64,000 bases of DNA, from NCBI RefSeq assembly GCF_000024345.1, contig NC_013729.1, positions 6,510,001 to 6,574,000 on the forward strand. Direction: 5' to 3'. Positions 52,410-64,000 of the stretch are shown piece by piece. The notes under the pieces were generated by a model. The model ran no database searches. It was not told where the DNA came from and saw only the letters and a list, made by a program, of their open reading frames with translations. A program made the translations under genes and the position numbers. Positions within the stretch are counted from its first letter, which is position 1; each line of letters begins with the position of its first letter. This DNA is from Kribbella flavida DSM 17836 (GTDB taxonomy: Bacteria > Actinomycetota > Actinomycetes > Propionibacteriales > Kribbellaceae).

Positions 52410-52699
52410 GCCTTGCTCCCAGCCTTCTCGCTGTCGTCCGCGGTCTCCTCGGCCTCTACCTCAGCCTCGGTGGCGGCCGGCGCGTCCACCTCTTCGGTGA
52501 TGCCGAGCGCGCGCTCGGTCAGCACCGTGTAGATGCGAGCGATGTCCTTCCGGACGGCGCGCAGCCGGCCGTGGGACTCCAGCTGACCCGTGGCAGCCTG
52601 GAACCGGAGGTTGAACAGCTCCTCCTTGGCGTTACCGAGCTTCTCCAGAAGCTCGTCCTTTCCGAGGTTCCGCAGTTCGGCGGCGGTCAGGGTAGCCAT
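52406..52699 (-). CDS. rpmC: 50S ribosomal protein L29 with acidic tail
   Basis: The protein has 97 residues. The first 70 are L29 ([39 protein letters not shown]); about 30 more residues are acidic ([20 protein letters not shown]). L29 lies at the exit tunnel, so the tail could affect chaperone or translocon docking. The start and stop overlap its neighbours. Confidence 0.97.
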   Translation of the reverse strand: MATLTAAELRNLGKDELLEKLGNAKEELFNLRFQAATGQLESHGRLRAVRKDIARIYTVLTERALGITEEVDAPAATEAEVEAEETADDSEKAGSKA

Positions 52700-53118
52700 C
52701 AGTTCTCACCTGCCTCTCGGGAGATGAAGCGGCACTTCATCGGCAACTTGTGGATCGCGCGGCGCATGGCCTCGCGAGCGATGTCCTCGGGCACGCCCGA
52801 GAGCTCGAACATGACCCGGCCGGCCTTCACGTTGGCGATCCACCACTCCGGCGAACCCTTACCGGAACCCATCCGGGTCTCGGCCGGCTTCTTGGTCAGC
52901 GGGCGGTCCGGGTAGATGTTGATCCAGACCTTTCCGCCACGCTTGATGTGCCGGGTCATCGCGATACGAGCGGACTCGATCTGCCGGTTGGTGACGTAGT
53001 GGCTCTCCAGCGCCTGGATGCCGAAGTCACCGAAGGCCAGCGTGGTCCCACCCTTGGCAGCGCCGGAGCGCTTCGGGTGGTGCTGCTTGCGGTGCTTGAC
53101 CTTGCGGGGGATGAGCAT
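52699..53118 (-). CDS. rplP: 50S ribosomal protein L16
   Basis: The protein has 139 residues, beginning [20 protein letters not shown] and containing the conserved [20 protein letters not shown] and [17 protein letters not shown]. It stabilises the A-site tRNA region. It follows rpsC by 3 bases. Confidence 0.98.
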   Translation of the reverse strand: MLIPRKVKHRKQHHPKRSGAAKGGTTLAFGDFGIQALESHYVTNRQIESARIAMTRHIKRGGKVWINIYPDRPLTKKPAETRMGSGKGSPEWWIANVKAGRVMFELSGVPEDIAREAMRRAIHKLPMKCRFISREAGEN

Positions 53119-53121
53119 GGT

Positions 53122-53967
53122 TCAGCTCTCCGTTCCGGTCGTCTCGGCGGGCTTGTCGGCTGCCGGCGCGGTCGCGGCCTCGGCCTTGGGGGCCTCGGTG
53201 CGGGCGTTGTCCCGGCGGTCGTCGCGACGGCCACCACGGTCACCGCGCTCACCACCGCGGCCACCGCGGTCGTCCCGGCGGGCCGGACGGCGCTGCTGCG
53301 TCGCGGCGCGGGCCGCGGCCTGCGCCTCGCGCTCGGCCCGGGAGCCGGCGACGTCGCCCTTGTAGATCCAGACCTTCACGCCGATCCGGCCGAAGGTCGT
53401 ACGGGCCTCGTAGAAGCCGTAGTCCACGTCCGCGCGCAGCGTGTGCAGCGGCACCCGGCCCTCGCGGTAGAACTCCGAGCGCGACATCTCCGCGCCACCG
53501 AGCCGGCCGGAGCACTGGATCCGGATGCCCAGGGCGCCGCCACGCATGGTGGTCTGCATCGCCTTGCGCATCGCGCGGCGGAACGCCACGCGGCCGGACA
53601 GCTGCTCGGCCACGCCCTGGGCGACCAGCTGCGCGTCGACCTCGGCGTTCTTGACCTCGAGGATGTTCAGCTGCACCTGCTTGCCGGTGAGCTCCTCGAG
53701 GCTGCCCCGGATCCGGTCCGCCTCGGCGCCACGGCGACCGATGACGATGCCCGGACGGGCGGTGTGGATGTCGACCCGGACCCGGTCACGGGTGCGCTCG
53801 ATCTCCACGCGGGAGATGCCGGCGCGCTCCATGCCCTTGCTCAGCAGACGGCGGATCTTGACGTCCTCGCCGACGTAGTCCTTGTACAGCTTGTCGGCGT
53901 ACCAGCGGCTCTTGTGGTCCGTGCTGATACCGAGGCGGAACCCGTGCGGGTTTACCTTCTGGCCCAC
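53122..53967 (-). CDS. rpsC: 30S ribosomal protein S3 with long Arg/Gly/Asp tail
   Basis: The protein has 281 residues from GTG 53967. The first 215 are S3, with [14 protein letters not shown] and the KH motif [17 protein letters not shown]. The remaining tail is rich in R, G and D ([20 protein letters not shown]) and then Ala/Glu-rich. S3 sits at the mRNA entry site, so an RGG-type tail might contact mRNA. Confidence 0.97.
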   Translation of the reverse strand: MGQKVNPHGFRLGISTDHKSRWYADKLYKDYVGEDVKIRRLLSKGMERAGISRVEIERTRDRVRVDIHTARPGIVIGRRGAEADRIRGSLEELTGKQVQLNILEVKNAEVDAQLVAQGVAEQLSGRVAFRRAMRKAMQTTMRGGALGIRIQCSGRLGGAEMSRSEFYREGRVPLHTLRADVDYGFYEARTTFGRIGVKVWIYKGDVAGSRAEREAQAAARAATQQRRPARRDDRGGRGGERGDRGGRRDDRRDNARTEAPKAEAATAPAADKPAETTGTES

Positions 53968-54425
53968 TAGCGGGTCCTGCCCTTCTTGTCAGCGGCCTTC
54001 TTGCCGTCGGCCTTCTTGGCTGGCTCCTCGTCGGCACGCGGGCCCACGACCACGGTGATGTGGCTGGTCCGCTTGTCGATCCGGGTGGCGCGGCCCTGCG
54101 CACGGGGGCGGTGACGCTTCAGCGTCGGGCCCTCGTCCACGTAGGCCTTCACCACGACCAGGTCGGCCCGGCTCAGGTGCTCGGTGCCCTCGGCGTTCGC
54201 CGCGGCGCTGTCGACGACCTTGTACACGGTCGCGGCAGCGGCCTGCGGGGCGAACTTCAGAGTGGCGAGTGCGTCGTCGACGCCCATGCCGCGCACCAGG
54301 TCGACCACGCGGCGCGCCTTCATCGGCGTCACGCGGACGAAGCGCGCGACCGCGAAGGCCCCGGGCTCGTCGCCCAGCAGGCTCTCGCGACGGGCACTGA
54401 CGGCCCTACGCTCTTGAACGCTCAT
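53967..54425 (-). CDS. rplV: 50S ribosomal protein L22 with basic/acidic C-terminal extension
   Basis: The protein has 152 residues. The core is [20 protein letters not shown] and [20 protein letters not shown]; about 25 extra C-terminal residues are Lys/Asp/Ala rich ([20 protein letters not shown]). It lines the exit tunnel and helps set macrolide sensitivity. Its TAG stop shares one base with the rpsC start. Confidence 0.97.
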   Translation of the reverse strand: MSVQERRAVSARRESLLGDEPGAFAVARFVRVTPMKARRVVDLVRGMGVDDALATLKFAPQAAAATVYKVVDSAAANAEGTEHLSRADLVVVKAYVDEGPTLKRHRPRAQGRATRIDKRTSHITVVVGPRADEEPAKKADGKKAADKKGRTR

Positions 54426-54478
54426 GATGTTCGAATCTCTCCGTAGGTTTCTGCTCTGCGCTTCGTCGTCGACCGAGG

Positions 54479-54760
54479 TCAGCGACGCCGTGCCTTGCGG
54501 TCGTCCTTCTCGTGACCCTTGAACGTCCGGGTCGGAGCGAACTCGCCGAGCTTGTGCCCGACCATCGCGTCCGTCACGAACACCGGCACGTGCTTACGGC
54601 CGTCGTGCACCGCGAGCGTGTGGCCGATCATGTCCGGCACGATCATCGATCGGCGGGACCAGGTCTTGATGACGTTCTTGGTGCCCTTCTCGTTCTGCAC
54701 CTCCACCTTCTTCATCAGGTGGTGGTCGACGAACGGGCCCTTCTTGAGGCTGCGTGGCAT
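54479..54760 (-). CDS. rpsS: 30S ribosomal protein S19
   Basis: The protein has 93 residues: [20 protein letters not shown], then [20 protein letters not shown] and [18 protein letters not shown]. It is located in the 30S head. It starts 15 bases after rplB; the 53-base gap to rplV holds no gene. Confidence 0.98.
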   Translation of the reverse strand: MPRSLKKGPFVDHHLMKKVEVQNEKGTKNVIKTWSRRSMIVPDMIGHTLAVHDGRKHVPVFVTDAMVGHKLGEFAPTRTFKGHEKDDRKARRR

Positions 54761-54775
54761 CTGTCCGGCTCCCTA

Positions 54776-55609
54776 TCAGCGCTTCTTGCCGGCCTTGCGG
54801 CGCCGGACGATCATGCGGTCGCTTTCCTTGCGGGTGCGGGTCCGGCCCTCCGGCTGGCCCCACGGGGACACCGGGTGACGTCCACCCGAGGTCTTACCCT
54901 CACCACCACCGTGCGGGTGGTCGACCGGGTTCATCGCGACACCACGGACGGTCGGGCGCTTGCCCTTCCAGCGCATCCGGCCCGCCTTGCCCCAGTTGAT
55001 GTTCGACTGCTCGCCGTTGCCGACCTCACCGAGGGTGGCGCGGCAGCGCACGTCGACCATCCGGACCTCGCCCGACGGCATCCGCAGGGTGGCCATCCGG
55101 CCTTCCTTCGCGACCAGCTGGATGCTGGAACCGGCGGAGCGGGCCATCTTGGCGCCACCGCCCGGCCGCAGCTCGACCGCGTGGACCGTGGAACCGACCG
55201 GGATGTTGCGCAGCGGCAGGTTGTTGCCCACCTTGATGTCGGCGGCCGGACCGTTCTCGACGATCGTGCCCTGCTTCAGGTTCGACGGGGCGAGGATGTA
55301 GCGCTTCTCGCCGTCGACGTAGTGCAGCAGTGCGATCCGCGCGGTGCGGTTCGGGTCGTACTCGATCTCGGCGACCTTGGCCGGCACGCCGTCCTTGTCG
55401 TACCGCTTGAAGTCGATCAGCCGGTACGCCCGCTTGTGACCGCCACCGTGGTGCCGGGTGGTGATCTTGCCGGAGTTGTTCCGGCCGCCCTTCTTGGGCA
55501 GCGGACGCAGCAGCGACTTCTCGGGCGTCGATCGGGTGAGCTCGACGAAGTCGGCCACGCTCGAGCCACGGCGGCCCGGCGTCGTCGGCTTGTATTTGCG
55601 GATACCCAT
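54776..55609 (-). CDS. rplB: 50S ribosomal protein L2
   Basis: The protein has 277 residues, beginning [20 protein letters not shown]. The conserved His loop near the peptidyl-transferase centre is in [20 protein letters not shown]. It follows rplW with ATG overlapping the TAA stop by one base. Confidence 0.98.
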   Translation of the reverse strand: MGIRKYKPTTPGRRGSSVADFVELTRSTPEKSLLRPLPKKGGRNNSGKITTRHHGGGHKRAYRLIDFKRYDKDGVPAKVAEIEYDPNRTARIALLHYVDGEKRYILAPSNLKQGTIVENGPAADIKVGNNLPLRNIPVGSTVHAVELRPGGGAKMARSAGSSIQLVAKEGRMATLRMPSGEVRMVDVRCRATLGEVGNGEQSNINWGKAGRMRWKGKRPTVRGVAMNPVDHPHGGGEGKTSGGRHPVSPWGQPEGRTRTRKESDRMIVRRRKAGKKR

Positions 55610-55914
55610 TACGACTGGCCTCCGAAGATGTCGATGCGGTCGTCGCCGGACAGGCTGACGATCGCTCGCTTGGTGTCAGGGCGCTTGCCCCAGCCGGAAC
55701 GGGTCCGACGGCGCTTGCCCTTGCGGTTGATCGTGTTGACGTCCTTGACCCGGACGGAGAACACCTTCTCGACCGCGAGCTTGATCTCGGTCTTGTTGGC
55801 GTCCGGCGCGACCTCGAACGTGTACTTCTGCTCGTCCAGCAGGCCGTAGCTCTTCTCGCTCACGACCGGCCGCAGCAGCACGTCCCGCGGGTCCTTGTTG
55901 ACTCCGTGGCTCAT
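55609..55914 (-). CDS. rplW: 50S ribosomal protein L23
   Basis: The protein has 101 residues from ATG 55914: [20 protein letters not shown] then [20 protein letters not shown]. It forms the docking site for trigger factor and SRP at the exit tunnel. A longer frame from 56052 is a shadow and rejected. The start overlaps the rplD stop as ATGA. Confidence 0.98.
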   Translation of the reverse strand: MSHGVNKDPRDVLLRPVVSEKSYGLLDEQKYTFEVAPDANKTEIKLAVEKVFSVRVKDVNTINRKGKRRRTRSGWGKRPDTKRAIVSLSGDDRIDIFGGQS

Positions 55915-56624
55915 GCTCCCGCCTCCTCGTTCAGCGCAGTCTCCTGCTCGGCTTCGGTCGACGTCGCGACAGCCTTGACGGACTTGCCCTTCGGCGCGCC
56001 GGCGACGAAGCCGTCGAGCGCGGCGCGGGTGAAGACCACCGCGTCGCTGCACAGCACGTCGTAGGCGTTCAGCTGGTCGTACGCGATCAGGTGCACGGTC
56101 GGCACGTTGCGCAGGCTCAGCCAGGTCAGCTCGTCGTCGCGGTCGATGACCACCAGCGCCTTGACCAGGCCGGTGATCTCGGTCAGCGCCTTGACGGCCG
56201 CCTTGGTGGACGGGGTGTCACCGTCGACGAAGTTCTCGACGACGAACACGCGGCCGTCGCGGGCCCGGTCGGACAGCGCACCGCGGAGCGCGGCGGCGAT
56301 CATCTTCTTCGGGGTCCGCTGGCTGTAGTTGCGCGGGGTCGGGCCGTGCACGACGCCACCACCGGTGAACTGCGGCGCCCGGGTCGACCCCTGGCGGGCG
56401 CGGCCGGTGCCCTTCTGGCGGTACGGCTTGGCGCCACCGCCGGAGACCTCACCGCGGGACTTCACCTTGTGCGTGCCCTGGCGGGCGGCGGCCAGCTGGG
56501 CCACCACGACCTGGTGGATCAACGGAATGTTGACCTGGACGTCGAACAGCTCGGCGGGGAGCTCGGCAGAGCCCTTCTTGCTCACCTTGTCGCCCTTGAC
56601 GACGACTACGTCGACGGTGCTCAC
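55911..56624 (-). CDS. rplD: 50S ribosomal protein L4
   Basis: The protein has 237 residues from GTG 56624, which overlaps the rplC stop as [24 protein letters not shown] and [20 protein letters not shown] form the tunnel loop. An Ala/Glu-rich C-terminal tail ([17 protein letters not shown]) is extra. In other bacteria L4 regulates its own operon. Confidence 0.97.
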   Translation of the reverse strand: MSTVDVVVVKGDKVSKKGSAELPAELFDVQVNIPLIHQVVVAQLAAARQGTHKVKSRGEVSGGGAKPYRQKGTGRARQGSTRAPQFTGGGVVHGPTPRNYSQRTPKKMIAAALRGALSDRARDGRVFVVENFVDGDTPSTKAAVKALTEITGLVKALVVIDRDDELTWLSLRNVPTVHLIAYDQLNAYDVLCSDAVVFTRAALDGFVAGAPKGKSVKAVATSTEAEQETALNEEAGA

Positions 56625-57277
56625 TTGCTGGCTCCCTTCGCGGCGTTGCGGATCAGCACGAGGCCGCCCTTGGGACCGGGAACCGCACCCTTGATCAGGA
56701 TCAGGCCGCGCTCGGCGTCGATCGCGTGCACCTTCACGTTCTGCGTGGTGACCTGCTCGTTGCCCATCCGGCCGGCCATCCGGAGGCCCTTGAAGACCCG
56801 TCCGGGGGTGGCGCAACCGCCGATGGAGCCCGGCGACCGGTGCTTCTTGTGCACACCGTGGGTGGCGCGCAGACCGTGGAAGCCGTGCCGCTTCATCACA
56901 CCGGCGAAGCCCTTGCCCTTGCTGGTGGCGGAGACGTCGACGACCTCGCCGGCCGCGAAGGCCTCGGCCTTGATCTCCTGGCCGAGCGTGTACTCGCTCG
57001 CGTCGGCGGTGCGCAGCTCCAGCAGGTGCCGGCGCGGGGTCACACCGGCCTTCTCGAAGTGGCCGCGCAGGGGCTTGGTCACCTTGCGCGGGTCGATGTC
57101 GCCGAACGCGATCTGGACGCCGTCGTAGCCGTGGCTGGCCGAGGTGCGAACCTCGGTCACCACGCACGGACCGGCCTGGATCACGGTGACGGGAACGACT
57201 CGGTTGTTCTCGTCCCAGGTCTGGGTCATGCCGAGCTTGGTGCCCAGCAGCCCTCGCGTGTTCTTCTGATTGCTCAT
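56621..57277 (-). CDS. rplC: 50S ribosomal protein L3
   Basis: The protein has 218 residues: [40 protein letters not shown] and the [20 protein letters not shown] segment. A conserved Gln/Thr loop reaches the peptidyl-transferase centre. It lies 14 bases after rpsJ. Confidence 0.98.
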   Translation of the reverse strand: MSNQKNTRGLLGTKLGMTQTWDENNRVVPVTVIQAGPCVVTEVRTSASHGYDGVQIAFGDIDPRKVTKPLRGHFEKAGVTPRRHLLELRTADASEYTLGQEIKAEAFAAGEVVDVSATSKGKGFAGVMKRHGFHGLRATHGVHKKHRSPGSIGGCATPGRVFKGLRMAGRMGNEQVTTQNVKVHAIDAERGLILIKGAVPGPKGGLVLIRNAAKGASK

Positions 57278-57291
57278 AGGTCTGCGTTCCC

Positions 57292-57600
57292 TCAGAGCTT
57301 GATCTCGATGTCGACACCGGCCGGGAGGTCGAGCCGCATCAGCGAGTCGACGGTCTTCGGCGTGGGGTCGATGATGTCGATGAGCCGCTTGTGGGTGCGC
57401 ATCTCGAAGTGCTCGCGGCTGTCCTTGTACTTGTGCGGCGAGCGGATGACGCAGAACACGTTCTTTTCCGTCGGCAACGGCACCGGGCCAGCAACCTTCG
57501 CACCAGTACGCGTCACCGTGTCGACAATCTTGCGCGCCGAGCTGTCGATGACCTCGTGGTCGTAGGCCTTCAGCCGGATGCGGATCTTCTGTCCCGCCAT
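57292..57600 (-). CDS. rpsJ: 30S ribosomal protein S10 / Nus factor E
   Basis: The protein has 102 residues from ATG 57600: [20 protein letters not shown] and then [20 protein letters not shown]. It serves the ribosome and antitermination. It is the first gene of the S10 operon. A 28-base element shared with the rpsL leader lies 41 bases upstream. Confidence 0.98.
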   Translation of the reverse strand: MAGQKIRIRLKAYDHEVIDSSARKIVDTVTRTGAKVAGPVPLPTEKNVFCVIRSPHKYKDSREHFEMRTHKRLIDIIDPTPKTVDSLMRLDLPAGVDIEIKL

Positions 57601-57640
57601 CGCTTCGCTTCGTCCTTCTCTATCGTCTTCGTTTGTTGCT

Positions 57641-57668
57641 CCGACCCCCGAGGTCGGGTGTGTCGCGT
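57641..57668 (-). promoter_or_regulatory. rpsJ leader element, shared with rpsL
   Basis: This 28-base segment differs at only two positions from 62302-62329 and lies at the same distance (about 41 bases) from the start codon. Read on the minus strand it is ACGCGACACACCCGAC, two variable bases, then CGGGGGTCGG, where CCGAC and GTCGG can pair as a short stem. It looks like a conserved cis-element of ribosomal leaders. Confidence 0.7.
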
Positions 57669-57831
57669 CCGGGGCACATACGTGCGCCAGCAGCAACTCT
57701 TCGATCCTGGGATGGTGATCGGGGCCCGGTCTCGGACCGGAACCTCGGCATGGTCTCCGGTCCGGCGCACCAGCCAGACCGGAAAACGGTCCTGGGGCGC
57801 GCCCCGGCGGCCTCGCCTGAGCAACCTGAAT

Positions 57832-57862
57832 ATTGTGCCAGAGATCGGCATCGGAATGCCAA
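57832..57862 (-). promoter_or_regulatory. Possible S10-operon promoter
   Basis: On the minus strand TTGGCA (57857-57862) and CACAAT (57832-57837) are 19 bases apart, slightly long. The -35 lies inside an imperfect dyad (GATTGGCAT / ATGCCGATC). The remaining 57669-57831 stretch is a GC-rich leader without a gene. Confidence 0.4.
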
Positions 57863-57919
57863 TCGGGTGGCTCCACGCCGGATCCGGTGCCTCAGGGGCG
57901 CCGGACCTGGCGCAAAGCA

Positions 57920-57960
57920 GAGGTCCGCGGGGGCTCAGAGAGCGAGCCCTCGCGGACCTC
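57920..57960 (-). terminator. Terminator of the str operon after tuf
   Basis: Arms 57920-57936 and 57944-57960 (GAGGTCCGCGGGGGCTC with its complement) pair over 17 bases with one mismatch and a 7-base loop, 6 bases past the tuf stop. This separates the str operon from the S10 operon. Confidence 0.85.
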
Positions 57961-57966
57961 GTGAGA

Positions 57967-59160
<1,194 letters not shown>

Positions 59161-59232
59161 TGGGGCCCTCCTGGAAAATGTTGACTTACGCCGTACGCCG
59201 ACGCGCTGTGGGTGGGTTGGTCCGGGGCGAGA

Positions 59233-61344
<2,112 letters not shown>

Positions 61345-61415
61345 CTCGGTGGTCTACCTCTCGCTTCTGTGGTGCGTAAAAAGGGGTGGGCCTGGGGTCC
61401 TGTTCGGACCCCGGT

Positions 61416-61886
61416 TCACCAGCGGTAGTGGGCGAAAGCCTTGTTGGCTTCGGCCATCTTGTGCGTGTCCTCACGGCGCTTCACCGACGCACCGAGACCG
61501 TTGGACGCGTCCAGGATCTCGTTCATCAGACGCTCGGCCATGGTCTTCTCGCGACGCGCACGGGAGTACGACGTGAGCCAGCGCAGGGCGAGCGTGGTCG
61601 AGCGACCGGGCTTGACCTCGATCGGCACCTGGTAGGTGGCGCCACCGACACGGCGGCTCTTCACCTCGATGCTGGGCTTCACGTTGTCCAGAGCGCGCTT
61701 CAGCGTGATGACCGGGTCGGTGCCGGTCTTCGTCCGGGTGCCCTCGAGGGCCGTGTAGACGATGCTCTGCGCGATCTGCTTCTTGCCGTCCACCAGGATC
61801 TTGGAGATCAACTGGGTGACCAGCGGCGAACTGTAGACCGGGTCGATGATGACCGGCCGCTTCGGGGCGGGACCCTTGCGCGGCAT
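61416..61886 (-). CDS. rpsG: 30S ribosomal protein S7
   Basis: The protein has 156 residues: [20 protein letters not shown], then [20 protein letters not shown] and [11 protein letters not shown] at the end. It organises the 30S head. The ATG shares one base with the rpsL TAA stop. Confidence 0.98.
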   Translation of the reverse strand: MPRKGPAPKRPVIIDPVYSSPLVTQLISKILVDGKKQIAQSIVYTALEGTRTKTGTDPVITLKRALDNVKPSIEVKSRRVGGATYQVPIEVKPGRSTTLALRWLTSYSRARREKTMAERLMNEILDASNGLGASVKRREDTHKMAEANKAFAHYRW

Positions 61887-62260
61887 TAGCTCTTCTCCTT
61901 CTTCGCGCCGTACCGGCTGCGAGCCTGCTTCCGGTTCTTCACACCCTGGGTGTCGAGCGAACCGCGGATGATCTTGTACCGGACACCGGGCAGGTCCTTC
62001 ACACGGCCGCCACGCACGAGCACGATCGAGTGCTCCTGCAGGTTGTGGCCGACACCCGGGATGTAGGCGGTGACCTCGATGCCGCTGGTGAGGCGGACAC
62101 GCGCGACCTTGCGAAGCGCCGAGTTCGGCTTCTTCGGTGTGGTCGTGTAGACGCGCGTGCACACACCACGACGCTGAGGGGAACCCTTCAGGGCCGGCGT
62201 CTTGTTCTTGGACACCTTGTCCTGGCGGCCCTTGCGGACCAGCTGCTGAATGGTGGGCAC
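61886..62260 (-). CDS. rpsL: 30S ribosomal protein S12
   Basis: The protein has 124 residues from GTG 62260 ([20 protein letters not shown]). The decoding loops [19 protein letters not shown] and [20 protein letters not shown] keep the wild-type Lys residues, so no streptomycin-resistance change is visible. It is the first gene of the str operon, with a good promoter at 62450-62478. Confidence 0.98.
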   Translation of the reverse strand: MPTIQQLVRKGRQDKVSKNKTPALKGSPQRRGVCTRVYTTTPKKPNSALRKVARVRLTSGIEVTAYIPGVGHNLQEHSIVLVRGGRVKDLPGVRYKIIRGSLDTQGVKNRKQARSRYGAKKEKS

Positions 62261-62301
62261 CGCGTAGGTCTCTTTCTGTCGTCCGGTCGGTTGCTGCGCG
62301 C

Positions 62302-62329
62302 CCGACCCCCGCAGTCGGGTGTGTCGCGT
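62302..62329 (-). promoter_or_regulatory. rpsL leader element, shared with rpsJ
   Basis: The segment matches 26 of 28 bases of 57641-57668 and lies 42 bases before the rpsL start codon. CCCGAC and GTCGGG can pair around a GC-rich loop on the transcript. Position and conservation suggest co-regulation of the str and S10 operons. Confidence 0.7.
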
Positions 62330-62449
62330 GCGCACGGGTGTACCGGAGCCGTAATCTCTGACTGTCGGCAGATGTCCCGTGCCACGCGCGCTGACCCGTG
62401 GAGCGAGGGGCACGCATGACGGCCCAGGATGACCCGGGCACGATCGTTA

Positions 62450-62478
62450 AGACTAGCGGCTGCCCCAAGCACGGTCAA
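62450..62478 (-). promoter_or_regulatory. Promoter of the str operon (rpsL)
   Basis: On the minus strand TTGACC (62473-62478) and TAGTCT (62450-62455) are separated by exactly 17 bases. This predicts a leader of about 180 bases that contains the shared element at 62302-62329. Confidence 0.7.
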
Positions 62479-62567
62479 AACAGAACACCGTGAGTACGAC
62501 GGGACGCGGCCGCACCGCCAGTCTACCGGACTTGCCGCCGCACTCACGCCACACCGGGCCCGGGCCA

Positions 62568-62642
62568 TCACGAACGTGAATGTGTGATCGCGGTAAATCT
62601 CCGGCCCGGACCGTTGGGGCCGCGCGGCCGCTGCGGCATAGT
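62568..62642 (+). promoter_or_regulatory. Palindrome and weak promoter before the DUF1800 gene
   Basis: TCACGAACGTGA (62568-62579) is a perfect palindrome. Downstream, TTGGGG (62614-62619) and CATAGT (62637-62642) are 17 bases apart and could be the promoter. The assignment is tentative. Confidence 0.35.
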
Positions 62643-62712
62643 CACGCCCATCGGGAGTAACGACTCGATAACGGGGAGCCTGTCGTACCGCGTCACGCTC
62701 GGGAGCACCTTC

Positions 62713-64000
62713 GTGGATCACCCCCCTGTCCCCCGTCCCCCTCGACATCGCGCCGTTGCCAGGTCCGGCCCGCCCGGCCCGCCGCCGGAGGACCCGAAGT
62801 CTCCGGTGACCCGCCGGGCCGCGGTCGGCGCGGTGGCCGGCGTACTGGCTGCCGGCGGAACGGCCGTGGAACTCCTGTCCCGGCCGGACAGCCTCGCGAA
62901 CCGGGTCGCCGCCGCCCCTGGCGCTCCGCTTCGCCCCAGTACGCCGACCAGCCGCGCGGCGGTCGCCCAGCGGCCCGGGCTCGCGGCGCCCGACGACGAC
63001 CGCGACTCCAGCTTCGTCGCCGGTGAGAAGCGTCGGCCCAAGACGACCACGGCCAAGTCCGGCGTCACCCGCGACTACGCCGGATTCGCCCAGGCGGCCA
63101 AGGCCGGGCGCACCGAACCGGGCCTGCTCGTCGCCAAGGCGGGACCGCTCAGCACCGCCCAGGCCCAGCGGCACCTGCTCAACCGGGTCACCTTCGGCCC
63201 TCGGCCGGCCGACGTGGAGAGCCTGCGTGAGCTCGGCGTCGATCGCTGGCTCGCCGCCCAGCTGTCACCGACGGCGAAGGACCCGTCGGGAGACCAGGCC
63301 TGGCGGGCGTTCAAGCTGGCGGGCGCCGACCCGGGCACGATCCAGCGCTCGATCACGAAGTACTCGTGGGACGCGATGTTCCAGACCGGCTTCGGCACGC
63401 TGGGCCGGCAGGTGTTCGGCCGCCGGCAGCTGTTCGAGGTCGTCGTGGACGTGTTCGCCAACCACCTGCACGTCGCGACGCCGTCGGACCGCGGCTGGGA
63501 CGTCGCCCCCGGCTACGCGACCGACGTGATCCGCAAGCACGCCTTCGGCCGGTACGCCGACATGCTGAAGGCGGCGATGCGGCACCCGGCGATGCTGCGC
63601 TACCTCGACAACGACGCGTCGACCCGCGAGAGCGTCAACGAGAACCTCGGCCGGGAACTGCTCGAGCTGCACACCGTCGGGGTCTCCTCCGGCTACACCG
63701 AGAAGGACATGCGCAGCAGCGCGTACGTCCTGAGCGGGCGCGGCGCGAACGAGCAGGGCCGGTTCGAGTACAAGCCGGAGCGGCACCGGACCGGCCGGGT
63801 GAAGGTGCTCGACTGGTCCGCCGCGAACACCTCCGGCAAGGACGGTCTGCGGATGGGCGACCGGTACCTCGACTACCTCGCCAAGCACCCGGCCACCGCC
63901 CGGACGATCGCCCGCAAACTGGTGGTCCGCTTCGTCGACGACGTCCCGCCGCCGGCCCTGGTGGCCCGGCTGGCCGACGTCTACCTGCGCAGCGACACCG
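62713..64000 (+). CDS. DUF1800 family protein (partial, runs off right edge)
   Basis: The visible 429 residues start at GTG 62713, which has a GGGAG ribosome site 7 bases away. A TRRAAVGAVAGVLAAGG segment near residue 35 resembles a twin-arginine export signal preceded by a Pro-rich stretch. The DUF1800 part shows QRHLLNRVTFGPRPADVESL, FANHLHVATPSDRGWDVAP, NENLGRELLELHTVGVSSGY and FVDDVPPPALVARLADVY. DUF1800 proteins are often exported and paired with a DUF1501 gene downstream; their function is unknown. Confidence 0.88.
   Translation, partial: MDHPPVPRPPRHRAVARSGPPGPPPEDPKSPVTRRAAVGAVAGVLAAGGTAVELLSRPDSLANRVAAAPGAPLRPSTPTSRAAVAQRPGLAAPDDDRDSSFVAGEKRRPKTTTAKSGVTRDYAGFAQAAKAGRTEPGLLVAKAGPLSTAQAQRHLLNRVTFGPRPADVESLRELGVDRWLAAQLSPTAKDPSGDQAWRAFKLAGADPGTIQRSITKYSWDAMFQTGFGTLGRQVFGRRQLFEVVVDVFANHLHVATPSDRGWDVAPGYATDVIRKHAFGRYADMLKAAMRHPAMLRYLDNDASTRESVNENLGRELLELHTVGVSSGYTEKDMRSSAYVLSGRGANEQGRFEYKPERHRTGRVKVLDWSAANTSGKDGLRMGDRYLDYLAKHPATARTIARKLVVRFVDDVPPPALVARLADVYLRSDT

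Overview
The window comes from a high-GC actinobacterium. The evidence is the ~70% GC sequence, frequent GTG starts, 4-base ATGA/GTGA gene overlaps, an S10-spc-alpha ribosomal layout with secY-adk-map, and acidic or Ala-rich tails on several ribosomal proteins. Gene content fits Propionibacteriales (a Kribbella or Nocardioides relative), but no marker here fixes the genus. No CRISPR array, tRNA, rRNA, phage or insertion sequence was seen.

Region A (1-13885) is a compact biosynthetic gene cluster cut by the left edge. At least twelve minus-strand genes are coupled, mostly by 4-base overlaps. In transcription order they encode two acyl carrier proteins, a ketosynthase with an altered catalytic triad, a free-standing ketosynthase-like N-terminal domain, an AMP-forming ligase, a canonical ketosynthase, a 4-hydroxymandelate-synthase-type dioxygenase, a PhyH-type Fe/2-oxoglutarate oxygenase, a DUF3050 (heme-oxygenase-fold) protein, thiamine-diphosphate E1 alpha and beta subunits, and two related ATP-grasp ligases. 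A plus-strand phosphopantetheinyl transferase and a second minus-strand AMP-ligase sit at the head. I know of no described pathway with this set. A plausible reading is that 4-hydroxymandelate-derived aryl units are oxidised or decarboxylated, loaded on carrier proteins, extended, and then joined to amines.

Region B (14237-26313) holds a tandem GNAT acetyltransferase with a perfect inverted repeat inside its coding sequence, then a seven-gene peptidoglycan-salvage operon read right to left: two NagZ-type GH3 enzymes, an EEP-family protein, a NamZ-type muramidase, a serine beta-lactamase-fold protein, an RpiR/MurR regulator and MurQ. A good promoter and an RpiR-type palindrome lie just upstream of the first gene. 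A DUF4345 membrane protein and a second EEP protein follow.

Region C (26449-38322) carries rplM-rpsI-glmM, a divergent citrate synthase, and a mixed stretch: a DoxX-like membrane protein, a SnoaL-like/TetR divergent pair with a strong palindrome, a GH18-like protein, a GNAT, an ABC-F ATPase, a SigE-type sigma factor with a membrane partner, a methyltransferase and truA.

Region D (38390-62260) is the translation super-cluster on the minus strand: str operon (S12, S7, EF-G, EF-Tu), S10 operon, spc operon with secY-adk-map, and infA-rpmJ-S13-S11-S4-rpoA-L17. A plus-strand imine-reductase-like gene and two small membrane-protein genes are inserted between map and infA. The rpsJ and rpsL leaders share a nearly identical 28-base element about 41 bases before each start codon. 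A DUF1800 gene runs off the right edge.
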